Shown here: in pieces, positions 15,253 to 25,700 of the stretch | How positions within the stretch are numbered: position 1 is the first letter of the stretch | Layout of the letters: each line of letters opens with the position of its first letter | Origin: a virus | IMG/VR virus record: IMGVR_UViG_3300042549_001238 | Location: 1 to 50,104 of that record | Reading direction: 5' to 3' (one strand) | DNA length: 50,104 nt | Notes under the pieces: generated by a model | Database searches by the model: none | The model's input: the letters and a program-made list of their open reading frames with translations, nothing else | What the model was told of the DNA's origin: nothing | Translations under genes and position numbers: made by a program

Positions 15253-17074
15253 CCTTCACTACTATATATCCACCTGTTGGAACTGCAACAGGATATGTTG
15301 CATTGTCTGGATAATCCCAATAATTTGTAACTGTTTCAGAAACATATGGAGCAACTGCACCAACTCCACCGCCTGGGAAATATACACCAAGAACTGTAGT
15401 TGGTGTTCCTGGGTTTCCAGGAACATATGGATAACTGTTTACAGTGTTATAACTTGCAGGTACAAACGGATAATTCGTTACCGTATTATAACTTGCTGGA
15501 GTAGTATTGTAACTTGCATTTACATACGGATAACTAACTGGTGTATATGGATAACTAACTGGTGTATATGGATAACTGACTGGTGTGTAAGGGTAACTGA
15601 CTGGCGTGTATGGATAATTCGTTACTGTGTTGTAACTTGCTGGAACTGTGTTATAACTTGCTGGAGTAGTATTGTAACTCGCGTTTACATATGGATAACT
15701 TGCTGCTGTATACGGATAATTTGTCACAGCTGCATTATAACTTGCAGGTACAAATGGATAGTTAGTGACTATGTTATAACTGCTTGGAACAATGTTATAA
15801 CTTGGAGCCACATATGGATAATTTGTCACAGCTGCATTATAACTTGCAGGTACAAATGGATAGTTCGTCACTGTGTTGTAACTTGCATTTACATATGGGT
15901 AATTTGTTACCGTGTTATAACTTGCTGGAGTAGTATTGTAACTCGCGTTTACATACGGATAACTGACAGGTGTGTATGGGTAACTTGTTGGCGTGTATGG
16001 ATAGTTCGTCACTACAGAATTATAACTTGCTGGTGTGTATGGATAATTAGTTGTGCAACTATATGTTACTGAATAATAAGTTAGAAAATAACCTCCAGAA
16101 AGAAATCCACCAAAATTCGGAAACGAGTAGTATCCAAATGGGTAATTATAAGGGTTTGGTGGTGTGTTTGCAGGTATCTGTGGTCCTAGATCGGCATAAC
16201 CATCAGGTGGGCAACTAGTTCCAGATCCGCTGCCTGGATAACTTGCTGAATAGAATGCATAATTTTGCTCGTCGAATACTTCTTCATAAAGTGTTGAATT
16301 CCAATTAACAACAGTATTGTAACTTGCAGGTACATATGGATAGTTCGTTACTGTGTTGTAACTTGCTGGAACTGTGTTATAACTTGCTGGAGTAGTATTG
16401 TATGAAGCAGGAACAAACGGATAACTGACTGGCGTGTATGGATAGTTTGTTACCGTATTATATCTTGCTGCTGTATATGGATAGTTCGTGACTGTGTTGT
16501 AACGTGCATTAACATATGGGTAATTTGTTACCGTGTTATAACTTGCAGGTACAAACGGATAACTATCTGGTGTATATGGATAATTTTGAACGGTGTTGTA
16601 ACTTGCATTTACATATGGGTAATTTGTTACCGTGTTATAACTTGCTGGAACTGTGTTATAACTTGCAGGCACAAATGGATAACTAGCAGGTGTGTATGGG
16701 TAACTGACTGCTGTATATGGATAATTCGTTACTGTGTTGTAACTTGCTGGAGTAGTATTGTAACTTGCTGGAGTAGTATTGTAACTTGCTGGAACTGTGT
16801 TGTAACTTGCTGGAGTAGTATTGTATGAAGCAGGAACAAACGGATAACTGACAGGTGTGTATGGATAATTCGTTACTGTGTTGTAACTTGCTGCTGTATA
16901 CGGATAATTTGTTACTGTGTTATATGATGGTGCAACACCAGAACCACCGCGACCACTCACTGATGTTTTGTTTCTACCATAAGCAATATTAATATTGCCA
17001 CTGGCATTGAATGTGGTAGTTCCTCTGGAAGACCCAGGAATCCATGTTTTATTTAAATCAAAACTACGAGGCAT
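15245..17074 (-). CDS. Tyr/Pro/Asn/Thr repeat protein, probable virion fibre component
   Basis: The product is 609 residues, dominated by repeats of about 6-7 residues: ASYNTVT, NYPYTP, VSYPFVP, ASYNTTP, NASYNTV. The N-terminus (MPRSFDLNKTWIPGSSRG) and C-terminus (PTGGYIVVKVE) are not repetitive, and a Gly/Tyr-rich segment with two cysteine regions interrupts the middle. Every repeat carries Tyr, most carry Pro, and Asn/Ser/Thr are frequent. It resembles hydroxyproline-rich wall proteins in composition but not in family. It sits 3 bases from the upstream fibre gene's stop and directly before the hydroxylase/GlcNAc-transferase cassette. The likely role is a long extended virion fibre and perhaps a substrate of that cassette. 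No known domain was recognised. Confidence 0.75.
   Translation of the reverse strand: MPRSFDLNKTWIPGSSRGTTTFNASGNINIAYGRNKTSVSGRGGSGVAPSYNTVTNYPYTAASYNTVTNYPYTPVSYPFVPASYNTTPASYNTVPASYNTTPASYNTTPASYNTVTNYPYTAVSYPYTPASYPFVPASYNTVPASYNTVTNYPYVNASYNTVQNYPYTPDSYPFVPASYNTVTNYPYVNARYNTVTNYPYTAARYNTVTNYPYTPVSYPFVPASYNTTPASYNTVPASYNTVTNYPYVPASYNTVVNWNSTLYEEVFDEQNYAFYSASYPGSGSGTSCPPDGYADLGPQIPANTPPNPYNYPFGYYSFPNFGGFLSGGYFLTYYSVTYSCTTNYPYTPASYNSVVTNYPYTPTSYPYTPVSYPYVNASYNTTPASYNTVTNYPYVNASYNTVTNYPFVPASYNAAVTNYPYVAPSYNIVPSSYNIVTNYPFVPASYNAAVTNYPYTAASYPYVNASYNTTPASYNTVPASYNTVTNYPYTPVSYPYTPVSYPYTPVSYPYTPVSYPYVNASYNTTPASYNTVTNYPFVPASYNTVNSYPYVPGNPGTPTTVLGVYFPGGGVGAVAPYVSETVTNYWDYPDNATYPVAVPTGGYIVVKVE
15435..16950 (-). 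repeat. Degenerate tandem repeats encoding (A/V)SYNTV-TNYPYTP units
   Basis: Units of 18-21 bases recur many dozens of times in phase with the reading frame, with small sets of near-identical blocks (for example the four successive copies of a VSYPYTP codon block near 15530-15615). The interruption at about 16040-16310 is unique sequence. Array size is likely to vary between related phages. Confidence 0.8.
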
Positions 17075-17076
17075 AA

Positions 17077-19626
17077 TTATCTCGCGTCTTTAACAGCAAG
17101 TGTTCCGATGAATGTCGATCCGCCATCATATGTTGTAAACGTCCAAAGATCTCTTGCGCTGGCGCTGGTTGTTGCAGGAGGAACTTGCCCACCTGCCCAG
17201 TAAATTGTGTTAGCCCATGTTGGTGTTTTACTGCCAGTTCCATCTTGAAGAATGACTAGCGTTACTGTAAATCCAGTTCCAGAAGTAGGTGCATTGGTAA
17301 ATGTAATTTGTCTGTTTCCAGCAGTACTGGTGAGTGTTAGTTTATACCAGTTTGACACTGACAAATCTACTGTCTTACTTCCTGTAACATTCGTGTCTTC
17401 AGTGATAGAATCTTTGTATGCCTTTAATGTGCCACCGAATGTGCCGCTTGCCAGTGCCCAACGAACTGAGTTTGCAGTTGGAACATTAACGAGGCTAGTA
17501 GATGTAAACGAATCAACAACATTGGCGATTGTAATAATTGTATTAAGAGTTGCGTCGCTACCACCTGCTCTCCAAACACCAAGTGTTTCTGACCATTGCA
17601 CTGAGGCATTTGCAGTTGCTGATCCACGGCGAACAGTAAAATAGCCATCGCGTGCTGCTGTAGGAACTTCGTTTAGAATAATTCTATCAGAAGTTGTAAC
17701 TGATGGTTGCGATAATGTAAACGTACCTGAAACACTGAGGTTTTTAAATACACCGTTACCACGTTCAATATAGAACGATTCAGTTGACGACGTTTGAATA
17801 TAATATGCGAATAAGTTTTTTCCTTGCGGAATATACACATTATCAGTCACATACAACTGATTGCGCACATTTACAGTGCCAGTTGGAGAACCAAGAACGA
17901 CATTAGCAGCAGCACCACCAACATTTAATGCAGTTGTCGATGTATTTCCAAGATTAAAAGTTGCTGGACCAGTAAGATCTCCACCATCAACATCAATATC
18001 ACCAACCACGTTTAAATCATTTCTTACGTTAGTTGTGCCGACTAACGAACCCATCGTTAGCTGCGTAGCAGCACCAGCAAAATTTACCGTTGTTGCAGTT
18101 GTATTAGCAAGATTAAATGCAGAAGTTGAAACAGTTAAATCGCCACCGTCGATGTTTACATCACCATCAACATCGAGATTGTTGTTGATGTTTGTTGTTC
18201 CAGAGGCAGCACCAATCTCAACTGTTGTAGCAGCGCCACCAAGATTTAGTGTTGTTGTCGTGGTGTTTAATAGGTTTGCTGTAGCAGTAGAAGTAATGTC
18301 TCCACCAGATACAACTAGATCACCAGCAGCAGTCACTGTACCAGCAGCTGCACCCATGTTTAATGCAGTTGCAGCACCACCAAAATTTAGTGTTGTTGTG
18401 GTTGTATTAAGTAGATTTGCTGTAGTAGTGGAAGTAATGTCTCCGCCATCAACATCAAGATCACCTGTGACGTTTAAATTATTTTTAACGTCTGTAGTTC
18501 CGCTAGATGCACCCATATTGAGTGTAGTTGCTGCGCCACCGAAATTTAAAGTTGTGGTTGTTGTATTAACTAGATTTGCTGTAGCAGTAGAAGTAATATC
18601 ACCACCAGATACAGTTAAATCACCAGCGACAGTTGTATCACCAGAAGATGCAGTTACATTAAATCTATCGGATCCAACTTTGAAGTCGCCAGTTACGTTT
18701 GCAGTACCAGAAATTGTGGCGTTTTGCGAGACAGTTGCATTTTTAGAAACTGCTAGATTACTTGAAAGCGTTGTGTTTCCAGTTACATCTAATGTGTTAC
18801 TTAATGTAACTGCACCAGTAACTGCTGCCGTACCAGTAACTGCTAGATTTTGGCTAATTGTAGTGTTCTTTGAGACAGCAAGATTACTTGAAAGGGTTGT
18901 GTTTCCAGTTACATCTAATGTATTGCTGAGTGTAGTTGCCCCAGTAACTGCTGCTGTGCCAGTAACTGCTAGGTTTTGACTGATCGCTGTATTTTTAGAT
19001 ACAGACAAATTGCTTGACAGTGCAGTGTTACCTGTTACATCTAGAGTATTACCTAATGTTGTAACACCAGTAACATCAGCAGTTCCAGTGACTGCTAGGT
19101 TTTGGCTAATTGTTGTGTTTTTAGAAACTGCAAGATTAGAAGAAAGTGTAGTGTTTCCTGTAACTCCTAATGTTCCAGATAAAGTAGAATTTTGAGATAC
19201 TGTTAGATTAGAAAATAATTGTGTGTTACCAACAACATCTAATCTTGAAACAACGTTAAGAGTTCCAGTAACATTTGCGTTTTGAGAGATGGTTGTATTT
19301 TTAGAAACAGCAAGATTACCAGTAATAACTGTGTTACCAGTAACAGATAATTGATTAGCGACCGAAGCGTCATCACCTACGATAAGATCTGATGTGGTTG
19401 TTGTACCACCAACAATGGCATCACCACCAGAACCAACGGTTAACAGCGTACCACCACCAGAGCGGTCAATAACAACAGCGCCATTGGCGATTGTAAAATT
19501 AGAGTTGTCTTTTACATATGGGTGATTGCGAAGAATGTTTCGATCTACAACCAGATCATTTGTGCGTGTACGCCATTCATCGAATGTGTTCGTAACTGCA
19601 ATAACAGATATATTTGCGTTAGCCAT
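17077..19626 (-). CDS. Repetitive tail fibre / structural protein
   Basis: The product is 849 residues. After ~60 unique residues come repeats of about 14 residues alternating TLSSNLAVSKNTTISQ and NLAVTGTAAVTGA types (about 70-320). A second set of about 48 residues follows (DVDGGDITSTATANLLNTTT-type, about 330-600), with a non-repetitive C-terminal domain that ends FIGTLAVKDAR. Alternating polar/valine periodicity suggests a beta-helix or triple beta-spiral fibre shaft. The start is supported by AGAGGA a few bases upstream and overlaps the previous gene's stop by 8 bases. Probable tail fibre; receptor unknown. Confidence 0.75.
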   Translation of the reverse strand: MANANISVIAVTNTFDEWRTRTNDLVVDRNILRNHPYVKDNSNFTIANGAVVIDRSGGGTLLTVGSGGDAIVGGTTTTSDLIVGDDASVANQLSVTGNTVITGNLAVSKNTTISQNANVTGTLNVVSRLDVVGNTQLFSNLTVSQNSTLSGTLGVTGNTTLSSNLAVSKNTTISQNLAVTGTADVTGVTTLGNTLDVTGNTALSSNLSVSKNTAISQNLAVTGTAAVTGATTLSNTLDVTGNTTLSSNLAVSKNTTISQNLAVTGTAAVTGAVTLSNTLDVTGNTTLSSNLAVSKNATVSQNATISGTANVTGDFKVGSDRFNVTASSGDTTVAGDLTVSGGDITSTATANLVNTTTTTLNFGGAATTLNMGASSGTTDVKNNLNVTGDLDVDGGDITSTTTANLLNTTTTTLNFGGAATALNMGAAAGTVTAAGDLVVSGGDITSTATANLLNTTTTTLNLGGAATTVEIGAASGTTNINNNLDVDGDVNIDGGDLTVSTSAFNLANTTATTVNFAGAATQLTMGSLVGTTNVRNDLNVVGDIDVDGGDLTGPATFNLGNTSTTALNVGGAAANVVLGSPTGTVNVRNQLYVTDNVYIPQGKNLFAYYIQTSSTESFYIERGNGVFKNLSVSGTFTLSQPSVTTSDRIILNEVPTAARDGYFTVRRGSATANASVQWSETLGVWRAGGSDATLNTIITIANVVDSFTSTSLVNVPTANSVRWALASGTFGGTLKAYKDSITEDTNVTGSKTVDLSVSNWYKLTLTSTAGNRQITFTNAPTSGTGFTVTLVILQDGTGSKTPTWANTIYWAGGQVPPATTSASARDLWTFTTYDGGSTFIGTLAVKDAR

Positions 19627-19831
19627 TTTGTCCTCTGATCAAGATCTGAAGCATCTCTTTAATTTCTGAGATCTCGTTCTTAAGTTTATTTATTTCCTCA
19701 TCTCTAATCTGATTTTCTCTATATTTCCTCATCTCAGATTCATATCTTGTGACTTCTGATTTGTCATTACACAATACAGCCATATTGTTTAGGTCACGAG
19801 AAAATTTAGTTCCTTGAATCTTCAATTTCAT
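19619..19831 (-). CDS. Small coiled-coil protein, unknown function
   Basis: The product is 70 residues, basic N-terminus (MKLKIQGTKFSRDLNN), then a heptad-like helix (EEINKLKNEISEIKEMLQIL) near 45-65. It sits between two large virion genes and overlaps the fibre gene by 8 bases, so translation is coupled. It could be an assembly factor or a connector of the fibre. I do not recognise a family. Confidence 0.6.
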   Translation of the reverse strand: MKLKIQGTKFSRDLNNMAVLCNDKSEVTRYESEMRKYRENQIRDEEINKLKNEISEIKEMLQILIRGQNG

Positions 19832-19834
19832 ATA

Positions 19835-22765
19835 TTAACCACCTGGAACAGCAACAACTCTGAGAGACTCAACAGCTGGAACCACTGTTGGATCTTCGGC
19901 TGTCAAGCGAATCTTTACAGCAAAATATTTAAATTTGCCGCCGAGTGGTAGCGTTCTTGCACCATCAAAGTATGTAATAGATCCCTTATCCAAGGTGTAT
20001 CGGAATTCTAGTGGAACTGTTTTAACCTGATCTGGCGAAGTATATTCTTTCACTAGTCTCATCTTCTGCCACTTCTTCGTTACAAAAGGATCAGAATCTA
20101 AAGCTGATAGCACTTTAAAGTATACAGCAATATTTGTTCCTTGCGGTTTGATTGCATTCATACGGACAATCAGATCGCCAGCATCAAATCCATCTTCGAG
20201 CGTGACAATCTTAGTTTGGTATTTACCACCGATAATATTACCACCAGATATGTCTGTTTCGCCATTAACAATTGCTGTTGCGTTTGACGTTGCAGCTGCT
20301 TCTGATATAGAAACTGTTGGTGATGTGAAATATCCAGCACCAGGATTAATTATATTAATTCCAGTAACCTTACCACTTGATAGCATTGAAGGCAAGACAT
20401 TGGCTGTTGCTCTATTAGAACCAACATCAGGATTACTGATTGTAACAGCAATGTTAGCGGCATTTGCATGACTTCCGCTATTTGTAATAGAAATTAGATT
20501 ATTGGCAATACCAGCATTGTTGATAATATTTTGTAGTGTGTAAACAGCAAAACGTTCGCGGTTGATAATTGGTGCTACGGAATCGTCAGATGTTGCCATT
20601 GTAACTTTAACATTTACAGCATTTACATTCGCTGCTGGAATTAATCTTCTGCGTTTTGCAGATGCGCTAGAAATATTAGTATCTTTACCGAAGTTATAGA
20701 TCTCATTATTATCAATCTTAATGAAACCAGCAGAAGTACCATCTGTTAAGAATGTCTCAACTTCGAAGTTCACACTTGTTGGCGAGAATTGTTGTTCTGT
20801 CACTTGAATCTTGATTAAGTCTGCAATAGTATTGCTTTGTAAGTCCCTTGACGGAACAAGATTAAAGTAAACTTCTGATGGTGTCGTTGCGAATGAAGCA
20901 CGATTTACGCGGAACATCAAATCCTGATTGAGGATCGGATTCCAGTTTGATGCGTTCATTGACTTGAAGAAATTACCAACGTATGGCTGCTCAGAAATAC
21001 GACGCTTGTTTCCTGTTTCGTCTGTATATTCACCACCGAGTTCGGCTGTCCATACTTGATAGTCTGGTGATTCGGTGATTAATTTAATGCAGTATTCTGT
21101 TGCAGGTAACAAATACACTGGATCCGTAAACGTAAACTTCGTCAACGTTGATGTGTTTGATAAACTTGGATTAGTTGATGTGTTAATATATCCTGGCTCT
21201 AGTGTTCTTTCTGCTATAATGTCGTTAGAAGGTAAACCATTTTCAACCTTTGAGATAGCCACTGTAAATGGTAGCAACTCATCGTTGTTAGTTGGTTTTT
21301 CTTTAAAAAACAAATCAACAGAAGTCATAAAGACGCCATACGCATTCTTTACTTGACCGTTGACAATTGAATTGCCTTTTGGTGTAAAGAAAGTTTGTGC
21401 CATATACTTACGATCGTTGATTTTAACGCTCGTGGTTTCATTGATAATTTTTGCTTCGGCTTGTTGCGTGTTTGGCGTTTGTTCGCGAAGAACAAAGTTA
21501 CGAGCATTTTCCGCTGTATTTGTTTTACCGAGAGCTGTATACTTGGTAATTGCACGCATCTTATAATCGTTATCATTATGAGTTGCGGTGTCGGTAATTG
21601 TAAATACACGCTCACCAGTTAACCATTTTAAATTAGATTCAGATGGAATATGGAAGATACCAAATAGAGAACCAACGTCATCTACTTTCTGCTCACCGAT
21701 GGAGTATACAGAATTTGATGTGCATAATTCTGGTAAATTAGCATCGATAATTGCTTCGTTCCAGCCATTTGCTGTATTTGCTGCAACTGCAACAACATTG
21801 GCTTTGAATCCCATGTTAGTTCCAGAAACAATAGTGATTGTGTTACCAACAATGGTACTGATTCCGTCGCGAGTTGTATTGTTTGACGATATAACGATTG
21901 AACGAAGATTATTTGTGTTAGCACCAGTGACTGAAGAGGACAATGCAATGTATGCATTGGCGCCACTTAATGTTCCAATTGATGCTCCGCTGGTTGCATT
22001 AACAATAGATTCACTATTTTGGAATCTGTTGTTAGCCATAGTAATAGTTGCTTCGCGCGCATCTGCGATAAAGGTAGAAAGATTCCAAACATTGTATGCA
22101 GCTGCATCGCTTAATGTTGTCTTTAGATTTCCAAGTATAGGTTCAACTACAAGATAACCTACTGTTGCACTTGACACTTCCCATTTCTTAACTTTTCCCA
22201 GGAAACTAAAGTTTGGCTGAATGCTGCTAGGATCGAAAATCGTAAATGTTAATGCGGTTCCTGCTGCTGTTTGGTACACTAAATCGTCAACGCGATAATC
22301 GCTCGCGCCTAGATCTGCAGAACCAGCACCTTTAGTAACCTTAATTGTGATAAAGTTATCGTTTACATAGATAAGATTTTGTGTTCCAGTTCTTGATGTT
22401 CCTAGAACTTCAGCATATGCGCGAGAAGTTGTTGCATAAATTCCCTCGTTGACTTTAACACTTGTCAATACACTTGAAGAACTTACGTTGATAGTAGAAG
22501 CTCTTTGCGCAAAACGATTGACTGGCGTTGCATCAAAGAATAAATTTGCAAGTGCTTCTGGTTTTAAATTTCTGGCTGCGAAATTAATATCATTTTCACG
22601 AATAAATGGACTTAACCCAATCGGAGTAACTTCACCAGTGTCGCCTGTAATTGCGCTTTCGGTGAGGGAGAATCCACCACGATTAAGACGCGAAGGAATC
22701 GCACCTAATTCGTTTTCGTCTCTCGCCCATCTATTGCGACTAAAATCTTGATCTCTCCAAGCCAT
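19835..22765 (-). CDS. Large virion structural protein (baseplate periphery / fibre-connector region)
   Basis: The product is 976 residues, starting MAWRDQDFSRNRWARDENE. It is largely beta-rich with many Asn/Ser/Thr, carries a GKVTGINIINPGAGYFTSPTVSI segment (a 'GxGY' beta motif that recurs in gp6- to gp8-type baseplate proteins of marine T4-like phages), and ends in a domain with VESLRVVAVPGG. It occupies the slot after gp8 and the DUF4815 protein, where marine T4-like phages have large structural proteins in place of T4 gp9-gp12. Virion location is inferred from order; the exact role is unknown. Confidence 0.7.
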   Translation of the reverse strand: MAWRDQDFSRNRWARDENELGAIPSRLNRGGFSLTESAITGDTGEVTPIGLSPFIRENDINFAARNLKPEALANLFFDATPVNRFAQRASTINVSSSSVLTSVKVNEGIYATTSRAYAEVLGTSRTGTQNLIYVNDNFITIKVTKGAGSADLGASDYRVDDLVYQTAAGTALTFTIFDPSSIQPNFSFLGKVKKWEVSSATVGYLVVEPILGNLKTTLSDAAAYNVWNLSTFIADAREATITMANNRFQNSESIVNATSGASIGTLSGANAYIALSSSVTGANTNNLRSIVISSNNTTRDGISTIVGNTITIVSGTNMGFKANVVAVAANTANGWNEAIIDANLPELCTSNSVYSIGEQKVDDVGSLFGIFHIPSESNLKWLTGERVFTITDTATHNDNDYKMRAITKYTALGKTNTAENARNFVLREQTPNTQQAEAKIINETTSVKINDRKYMAQTFFTPKGNSIVNGQVKNAYGVFMTSVDLFFKEKPTNNDELLPFTVAISKVENGLPSNDIIAERTLEPGYINTSTNPSLSNTSTLTKFTFTDPVYLLPATEYCIKLITESPDYQVWTAELGGEYTDETGNKRRISEQPYVGNFFKSMNASNWNPILNQDLMFRVNRASFATTPSEVYFNLVPSRDLQSNTIADLIKIQVTEQQFSPTSVNFEVETFLTDGTSAGFIKIDNNEIYNFGKDTNISSASAKRRRLIPAANVNAVNVKVTMATSDDSVAPIINRERFAVYTLQNIINNAGIANNLISITNSGSHANAANIAVTISNPDVGSNRATANVLPSMLSSGKVTGINIINPGAGYFTSPTVSISEAAATSNATAIVNGETDISGGNIIGGKYQTKIVTLEDGFDAGDLIVRMNAIKPQGTNIAVYFKVLSALDSDPFVTKKWQKMRLVKEYTSPDQVKTVPLEFRYTLDKGSITYFDGARTLPLGGKFKYFAVKIRLTAEDPTVVPAVESLRVVAVPGG

Positions 22766-22788
22766 ATTAGTTATTCCTGAGTAATGTG

Positions 22789-25700
22789 TTAAAAGTCGTC
22801 AAATTTACCGAAACTTTGCGCAGTTAAGAATCCATCTTGAGTCCAGTCAGGAGTAAAGATGTTTTCCACAGCAGATTGTCCAAATCCTCGTTGCGTTCCA
22901 GCCCAAGTTGAGTTTAAGAACGTTTCTGGAGCAACACCAGCTAAATTAATATCTAGTTGTTGTGTCACCCTTGGATCTATGTCAGATGCTGGACCAGCAT
23001 AATGAGGAACTGATACGGTTGAACTCACTGAAATTGGCGAATTTCTACCAGAAATAACTGAATCATAATATGTCGTAGAGTAATATCCACCGCCACCAAT
23101 TGTCTCAATAACATTATCAGTTAATGAAGAAGCTGGTGTTGTTTGTGTTTGACGCAATTCGAAGTATCGACCAATAGAATCAGTGATATATGGTTGATGC
23201 TCTAGCGAGTAAAAATAATCGCTTTCTGGTGTAAGCGTTACGAATCCTTCAAATTTAGCAATCATTGTTGACTGTACAGTTTCACTTGCGCCAGTTGTAG
23301 ATAGTTTCTGCTCAGCAAAAGATGATTCTGTATATGGAATCGTTACAAATTTATCGCGAATATTATTTCCAGTTGTTGCTGGTTTTAGCGAGAAAGTTGT
23401 GATATTCTTATATGCTGAAAGTTTGCCGTTCTCAATTGAACACGCGAAATCGTTATTGGTGTCAGCGATTGTTAGGTCATTAAACTCATCTACCAATGTT
23501 CCATAAATTGGTTTGTTCACTTCTGGTGTAATTGGTGATTTAGGTGGATCCTGGATTAAATCCTGCTCAGATTGTTTTAGTGCAATAAAGTTTTCAACTT
23601 CAGCCAATCTCTTATCCATAACAGAAATATCTTTCATCGTATAACGACGATTGTCGATATACTTCAGATCGATTGACTGCAACGAAGCTGTGTATGGTGG
23701 AATATACAGCGTGTATATCGCCATTGAATCTTCGTTTTCAATTGGCTCTTTCGGTGTTAGTGAAGGAACGCCATTTAAAATTTTAAATTCTTTGTCTTTT
23801 GTTACAATAAGTTTATCTATGCGTGGTAGATAATAGTCATAGTCCAGTTCCATAGGATCTGTTGGACGCTGAATAATTGACCCATTAAAATCATAATTTT
23901 GGAATACCATATTAATTGCAGTATTCGTAGACGATGCGCTGAATGAAGAACTGACTGTGACAGCTGTTAAATTAATAACAGAATTAACAGTGCGATAATC
24001 GTTACCAATTTTAATTATAGATCCAGTAACAATAGGTGGCGTCAATATGTTTGAAGACAATGCTGTGTTAGATTGAACTAGAGTTCCACCAGAAGCCACA
24101 TTTACGCGAGCATCGACAGGTGCTGTTGAATATGGTGTAACAGATGTTCCTGGTTCGCGGAATGGACGAAGGTCAATACAATCGCGAAGATTATAGTTTT
24201 TACCAGAAATGCTCTTGTAGACAGGAATCTTTTCTTCGTCGTAAATTGTGCTGTCATATGATTTAGCAGACAAATAACCAGTACCTGTATGCGTATAATA
24301 GTCAAATAGAACTGCAGTTTGACCTTTTGGAGCTGATGCACCTGGCTTTAAAATAATCGCAGCATGATCATAATAGTTATCTGTTTGACCACTATCAAAT
24401 GTATAGCGATCAGTGATGTCAATCATATTTGTTGTACTTGGTATTTGAGTTATGTCGCCAGAATCATAAATCTTTTTAATCTTTACAACGTCAGAAACGA
24501 ACAATGATTGTTTTTCGCCAGGCACTCTAGCAATAACACTTGATGATGTGTACCAAGCAATACCATTTGATGTGTTCAATTCAACATCAGTATACCCTAA
24601 CACTGGATCGGAGCTGCTTAATGTATCACCAGCAGTTAATGCTGAGTTAGATTGAACTAGTGTCTTATTGCGGCGGAAACTACCGTTAGCATTTGTAATT
24701 TTAACTGTAACATATACGTCACCAGTAAAATCTGTTCCTGACGCGCTATCTGTACAAATATCAATTGACTGACTTGTTGTGCGCTTTACATTTGCTGCGC
24801 CAGCAGTTAAGTCTACGATTCTACCTGGAGTTGTTCCAGTTGTAGGAACAACAATAATATTTTCAATTAGATCTGCATCAGAAACAACACTTCCATTCAC
24901 ACCGAAATCGTATGTTTCAGAGCCTGTGAGTGCAAGAGTCAAAGCACCATTCGTTGTGAAACTTTGATTCTTAATAATTTTTTTTCTATACAAATCAACG
25001 CTTAGGTCGCTATTGTAGCGGATATAATAGTTTGGCAATTCAAATACCATTCTATTAAACGATGTATCCTGAATAGAAGCACTTCCTAAGATATCCTTGC
25101 TAGTAGATGAAACATTGGCTTGTAAATTAGCTGACGTCAATGATGTTGTATTTGCTACCATAATAGATTCTGATGTGCTCACTGGCATAGAGAGCGAGAA
25201 TCTTTGATTCACAACAATAGTTTGTGACAACTGACGATCTAGAACAGCAACTTTAGTAGTTCCGTTGTAATTTGTGATAATACCATACTCACCTGAAATC
25301 TGATCGATCATTGTGACCGTTCCACCAACATAAGCATCATTAGTTGATGAGAAGTGTGAACCAAGATTTACTGATGTGACGTTAGGGCTTTGAGCACCTG
25401 TCATTGAGATAAATGGATTATAATTTACATCTGTTAGATATGCATAGTAAATTGATGCACTAGATGTTCTATCAAGGTTTCTTAATTTTGCAGTACCGAT
25501 ACGAGTTGCATAATACTTTGATGACTCACCGCTGGACAAATCAACTTGATTGTTTGCAACGCAGTGAATGTCAACTTCGTCTAGGTTGTCTGAGAATATA
25601 ATACCATTTGTAGTGCTGCCTTGAACATTGGCAAGCTGTATTCTATTTCCATAATACACAGAAAGATTGTAATCTTTACTAGACTTATAATTTCTTGCAC

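Noticed and set aside
15435-16950. Dense short repeats that could be mistaken for a CRISPR array
   Set aside because: Units are in reading-frame phase, degenerate, without unique spacers, and lie inside one continuous ORF.
17861-18979. A 372-codon plus-strand ORF opposite the fibre gene
   Set aside because: It is antisense to a long repetitive minus-strand gene, has low-complexity sequence and no ribosome site or domain.
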